Assembly: GCF_002078875.1 (NCBI RefSeq)
Contig: NC_034410.1
Span: 43,878,202 to 43,942,201, forward strand
Reading direction: 5' to 3'
DNA: 64,000 nt
From: Numida meleagris
Lineage: Eukaryota > Chordata > Aves > Galliformes > Numididae
Made by a program: the position numbers and the translations under genes. This document shows, piece by piece, positions 60,601 through 64,000 of this stretch. Position 1 is the first letter of the stretch. Each line of letters begins with the position of its first letter. Below the pieces are notes generated by a model. It ran no database searches. It worked only from the letters and a program-made list of their open reading frames with translations, and was not told where the DNA came from.

Positions 60601-62807
60601 TGTGTTGGGAGCAAACACTGCATCAAAGCTCTGTGCTTTTTAGATTCTTGAACAAACTGTTGAAGTCCTGTTCTTGCCTATAACTGCATGTCTCCCTTAA
60701 ATGGATATGTCCACAAATTGTCTTTAACATTTCCCAACGAATCATAATCTGTATTTATTTCACATAATCACTAGTAACCTATAAATGTGTGCAAAAAGTC
60801 CAAATGAAGCTTAATACCTGTGTGTATTCAAACAGTGAGTGTACATGTCAGAGTGAAACCAACATGGTAACTTATTGCTGGATGTTGTTTCTGATACTGT
60901 TCCCACACAATGATTTACTGAGAAGAGCTTCCTTAGGCTATGTCACTATCAGTCTGGCCAAACTGTGGATAAGTAAGCAAGCAATGCAAAAGGATCTATA
61001 GAAGAGTCACTTATCATCAGCAGAACAAGCTAATGACACACAAGGAGGTGCACAACTTCCTAGTGAATTAAAATGTACAAAGATCCTTGTCAGTATACAG
61101 TGCAGTGCAATGCCAAGAGAAGAAGGAATCGTTCTCACCCATACTAACAGTACAGAAGGATAAGCAAGGAAATGCTGAAGCTTTAATTGTAGCCATTTTT
61201 ATCCAATGTTGTTTTTTGATTGGGCAAGCAAAGGCCAAGAGTCTCTGTGTTTTAAGAAAATTAAAAAATATTAATCCATGTTGGCTAAATACTAGCCTTA
61301 CCACATGTAATTTGTTTCATCTATTTCAAGAGTAGAATTTAATGTTATGTGGCTTGCACTTTTTAGAAAATAAGGATAGCTAGAAAAGGCAGTTCTGTTC
61401 CATGGAAAGAGAAATCCACATATTTTGCTTCAAGCTGCTATAGAATCAAGTGAAAAAATTTCAAAACGTTTCTCCCTCCTTCAGAGTTTTTTTGAGTTTC
61501 TACATATCCAATAGTCCCGGTGATGTGGACAGATATCTGTGTGAACATTTCATATTCTCCTGGATTCTGTAGGTGCTTTGCAAACAGCACTACCTAGGCT
61601 CTCCTGCTTTCTTGGCAAGATGGAGGGAAACTTGGGGCTGCTTAGCCATCACATTGCCCAATTGCTCAAGCTTGCAGTATGCCATTTGTGGCACAGTGAT
61701 CAGAGGCTCTGCATTGTTGTAGGAAGGCTGCTGTTGAGCATGGACCAGAGTAGCCATCCTAAAAACAGTCAGTGACATCAGCACAACTCTCTGAAGCACT
61801 TCTCTTTCAATAGATAAATGTTTTGCACAAATTTTTGTTTTTTGACTTTATGGAAAATAAAGCTGTAGATTAATTTTTTCTCTCACTTGTATGCCTTAGT
61901 AATCCTGAGTGATTAAAAACAGAAACTAGAAGTAGCACCCTCTGCTTGCCTGTGCCTTCCATATGCTGAAGAAGTTACAATCACTTCCGATCCTGTGTTT
62001 GAAAAGAGAATTTAGAGGATGTCTGTGCAGCTTCAGACTGCAAATTTAAGTGCAGATGCACCTATGTCTTAGCAATGCTGTTTAGGAAAACCAGTTAGAC
62101 TGCTAATCACCTCTGTTAAGATGTACTTGATTGTAGTACTACAACATATTCCTATCATTCATTTGCTGTACTCATTGCCAGACCCAAAGGAGAAATGTAA
62201 TACAACAGTAAATATTATTGGATGCAGCTTCCTTTCAAAAAGATGTAGCTAGTATAAAACATAAACACTTCTGAAGGCAAAACTATAAGCCTGTGGAAAA
62301 AAACAATCACTGTGCTTTCAGTGAAGCCAGCATCAGATGTATGTTTCACCAGGTGGATGTTCTCCCAGCTTTTTAGGAAGGGGTCACACTTTAATTCTCT
62401 GTGTTAGACTCAGTCTGCAACTTGTAACAGTGATTGTGTCATGCCCTCTTTAATACATGAAATATACACCCTTTTTGTGTTACAACTATACAAATTGGAT
62501 CAATCAGCATTTATTTGCTTTACTGTGCCTGCTTCATTCTGCCTTGACAACCAAAGCAAAACACCTGTTTTTAATGGCCTGGAAACACTGTCATAAAAAG
62601 TCATAGCTGTCAGTGTAAACAGAATGATAAAATGAGTTGGTAGTGGTTAATCCATTTCTTATTATGATTAAACTGCTTAGGATGCTGAAACTAAGAATGA
62701 AGAATGTGATGTTGAGAAGAGGTATATCCTTCACTCTCTGTTAATGACCTAAATCCTGATCTGATATCACACTTGGTTTGAGAGATGCCTAGCAGAACTT
62801 TTAGACA
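57626..62807. other. Intergenic sequence, nothing recognised
   Basis: AT-rich DNA. A run of 12 G followed shortly by an A-run lies at 58476-58501. No gene or confident repeat was seen. Confidence 0.55.
58476..58487. repeat. G12 homopolymer
   Basis: Twelve consecutive G on the plus strand, preceded by AAAA and followed by ATGGC and nine A. The length may be unstable or a sequencing artefact. Confidence 0.85.
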
Positions 62808-63300
62808 ACATATCACAGAACTGCAGGATGGTTGAGGTGAGAAAGAACCCCTGGAGATCATGTGGTCCAACTCTCAGTTCAGGCAGCTTCCAACTAGAAC
62901 TGCTTGACCAGGACTACATCCAGGCAACATTTCCAAGGAGGGGACTCCGCAACTTCTTTGGGCAACCTGTGCCATTGCTTTAACCACACAGTCAAGAAGT
63001 GCTTCCTGATATTCAGAGGGAGCCTCACATATTTCAGTTTGTGCCCATTGCCTGTTCTCTTACAAGAGCCTGTCTCTCCCCTCTTTGAGTCATCCCTTCA
63101 GGTGTTTATAGACATTGCTTAGATTCCTCATGAGCCTTCTCCAGGATGAACAGTCCTAGCTCTCTCAGCCTTTCTTCATAGGAGCGATGCTCTAGACTGT
63201 TAAGCATCTTTGTGGCCCTTTTCTGGACTTTCTCAGGTAGCTCCATCTCTCCTTTGCACCAAGAGGCCCTGGACAGGACCCAGTACTCCAGATGTTTTGT
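62808..63300 (-). mobile_element. CR1 LINE 3' fragment
   Basis: It begins ATATCACAGAACTGCAGGAT and TGGTTGAGGTGAGAAAGAAC, the reverse complement of a CR1 3' end. It continues through the inverted WNRLP-like and SYEERL-like blocks (CTCTCTCAGCCTTTCTTCAT followed by AGGAGCGATGCTC) to about 63300 (CAGTACTCCAGATG). It is 5'-truncated and diverged. Confidence 0.92.
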
Positions 63301-64000
63301 TGTTCACTTTTGTAACTTTGAATTGTTGCTGTCCAGTGTAATTTCTCATTCCTTGTTCTGATTATTAAAGAAAATAGTGTTTTTCTTACCTTTTAGTCAT
63401 TACATGTGCTGCCGCAAGGAAGAACACAGCTGAAAGGCCAGTACTTAATACATTCCATGGAAAATGATTAGATTTACTTAGTGGATAATCAGAGGTGCTT
63501 TGGCTGCATTATATTTATCTCACGTCCATTGGTCATCTTGTAATTAAAGCATGTTCTTTTGCAGTGAGCACAGACCTGACCCTAGACTTGGTATCTGTTT
63601 CAATGATGACTTTGAGGGCAAAAAAGGCCTCTTTGTAGCCCTTGGTCTACATAAATATAGTCCTACTGGAACAAATGTTTTTCTTTAGTAATTGGCATGT
63701 CAGGAAGTTAATGGCAGTTTATGTCATGGCAAGATACAAAGGACATAGAACTTTTCAAAAATTCTGTATCATAGTTGATTTCAGAAATGCTTCAAGTTGT
63801 CTTATAAAACATAATACGCCCAAAAATAAATAAAAAAAAAAATTAAAGCTCTAAGAGAGCAATTGTATATTTTGAATTTTCTGTGTCATGGTTTGTAGTT
63901 AATTAATATTTTCATTCCTACTGAGTCAGGATGATAAAAGACTGTTAAACAGGATGGTGGAAGCACTGTAAAACAAAAAGTGTAACTAAGTGAAAATATC
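63301..64000. other. Intergenic sequence at the window edge
   Basis: AT-rich with an A-run near 63830. No gene or repeat was recognised. Confidence 0.55.

Noticed and set aside
1..64000. tRNA, rRNA, CRISPR arrays, operons and other prokaryotic systems
   Set aside because: None is visible. The intron-containing CCK gene, CR1 LINEs and mariner element establish a bird nuclear genome, where these prokaryotic features are not expected.

Overview
This window is vertebrate nuclear DNA, and almost certainly from a bird, most likely a galliform (chicken-like) species. Three things support this. It is AT-rich and gene-poor. It carries about a dozen 5'-truncated CR1 LINE copies in both orientations, the signature avian retrotransposon. 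It also holds a degraded mariner element of the Galluhop type, which is known mainly from galliform birds. No bacterial, phage or CRISPR-like features are present.

The one gene I recognise with confidence is cholecystokinin (CCK), on the minus strand and complete within the first 10 kb. A CpG-rich promoter region (about 9480-10420) holds GC boxes, a CRE/TRE-like element and a TATA-like box. It is followed by a short non-coding exon 1 (about 9729-9805), a 1.0-kb intron, exon 2 (8472-8729; signal peptide and prohormone spacer), a 3.85-kb intron, and exon 3 (coding 4480-4616; the CCK-8 octapeptide, the amidation and dibasic site, and the C-terminal flanking peptide). The splice phases join exactly to give a 130-residue preprohormone. 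An ATTAAA poly(A) signal lies about 215 bp beyond the stop codon. Intron 2 contains an opposite-strand CR1 fragment and a 33-base T tract.

The other 54 kb, upstream of CCK, is mostly a repeat-punctuated gene desert. It contains CR1 fragments (10.5, 17.0, 20.3, 29.1, 31.7-32.1, 33.6, 35.1-35.8, 43.7, 46.8-47.9, 54.2, 57.0 and 62.8 kb), the mariner element (20.4-21.0 kb), a probable solo LTR (29.3-29.9 kb), microsatellites and a few short tandem duplications. One CR1 copy has an internal inversion, and another has lost the reverse-transcriptase catalytic block.

The only sign of a further gene is a set of four plus-strand segments (14838-15011, 40764-40891, 43141-43245, 45594-about 46030). They have splice-like borders, compatible phases and a terminal AATAAA, and would encode a 189-residue protein that I do not recognise. 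Open frames of this size also arise by chance in this sequence, so this is a testable hypothesis and not a gene call. I found no convincing novel molecular system; most of the window looks like ordinary avian intergenic DNA around CCK.
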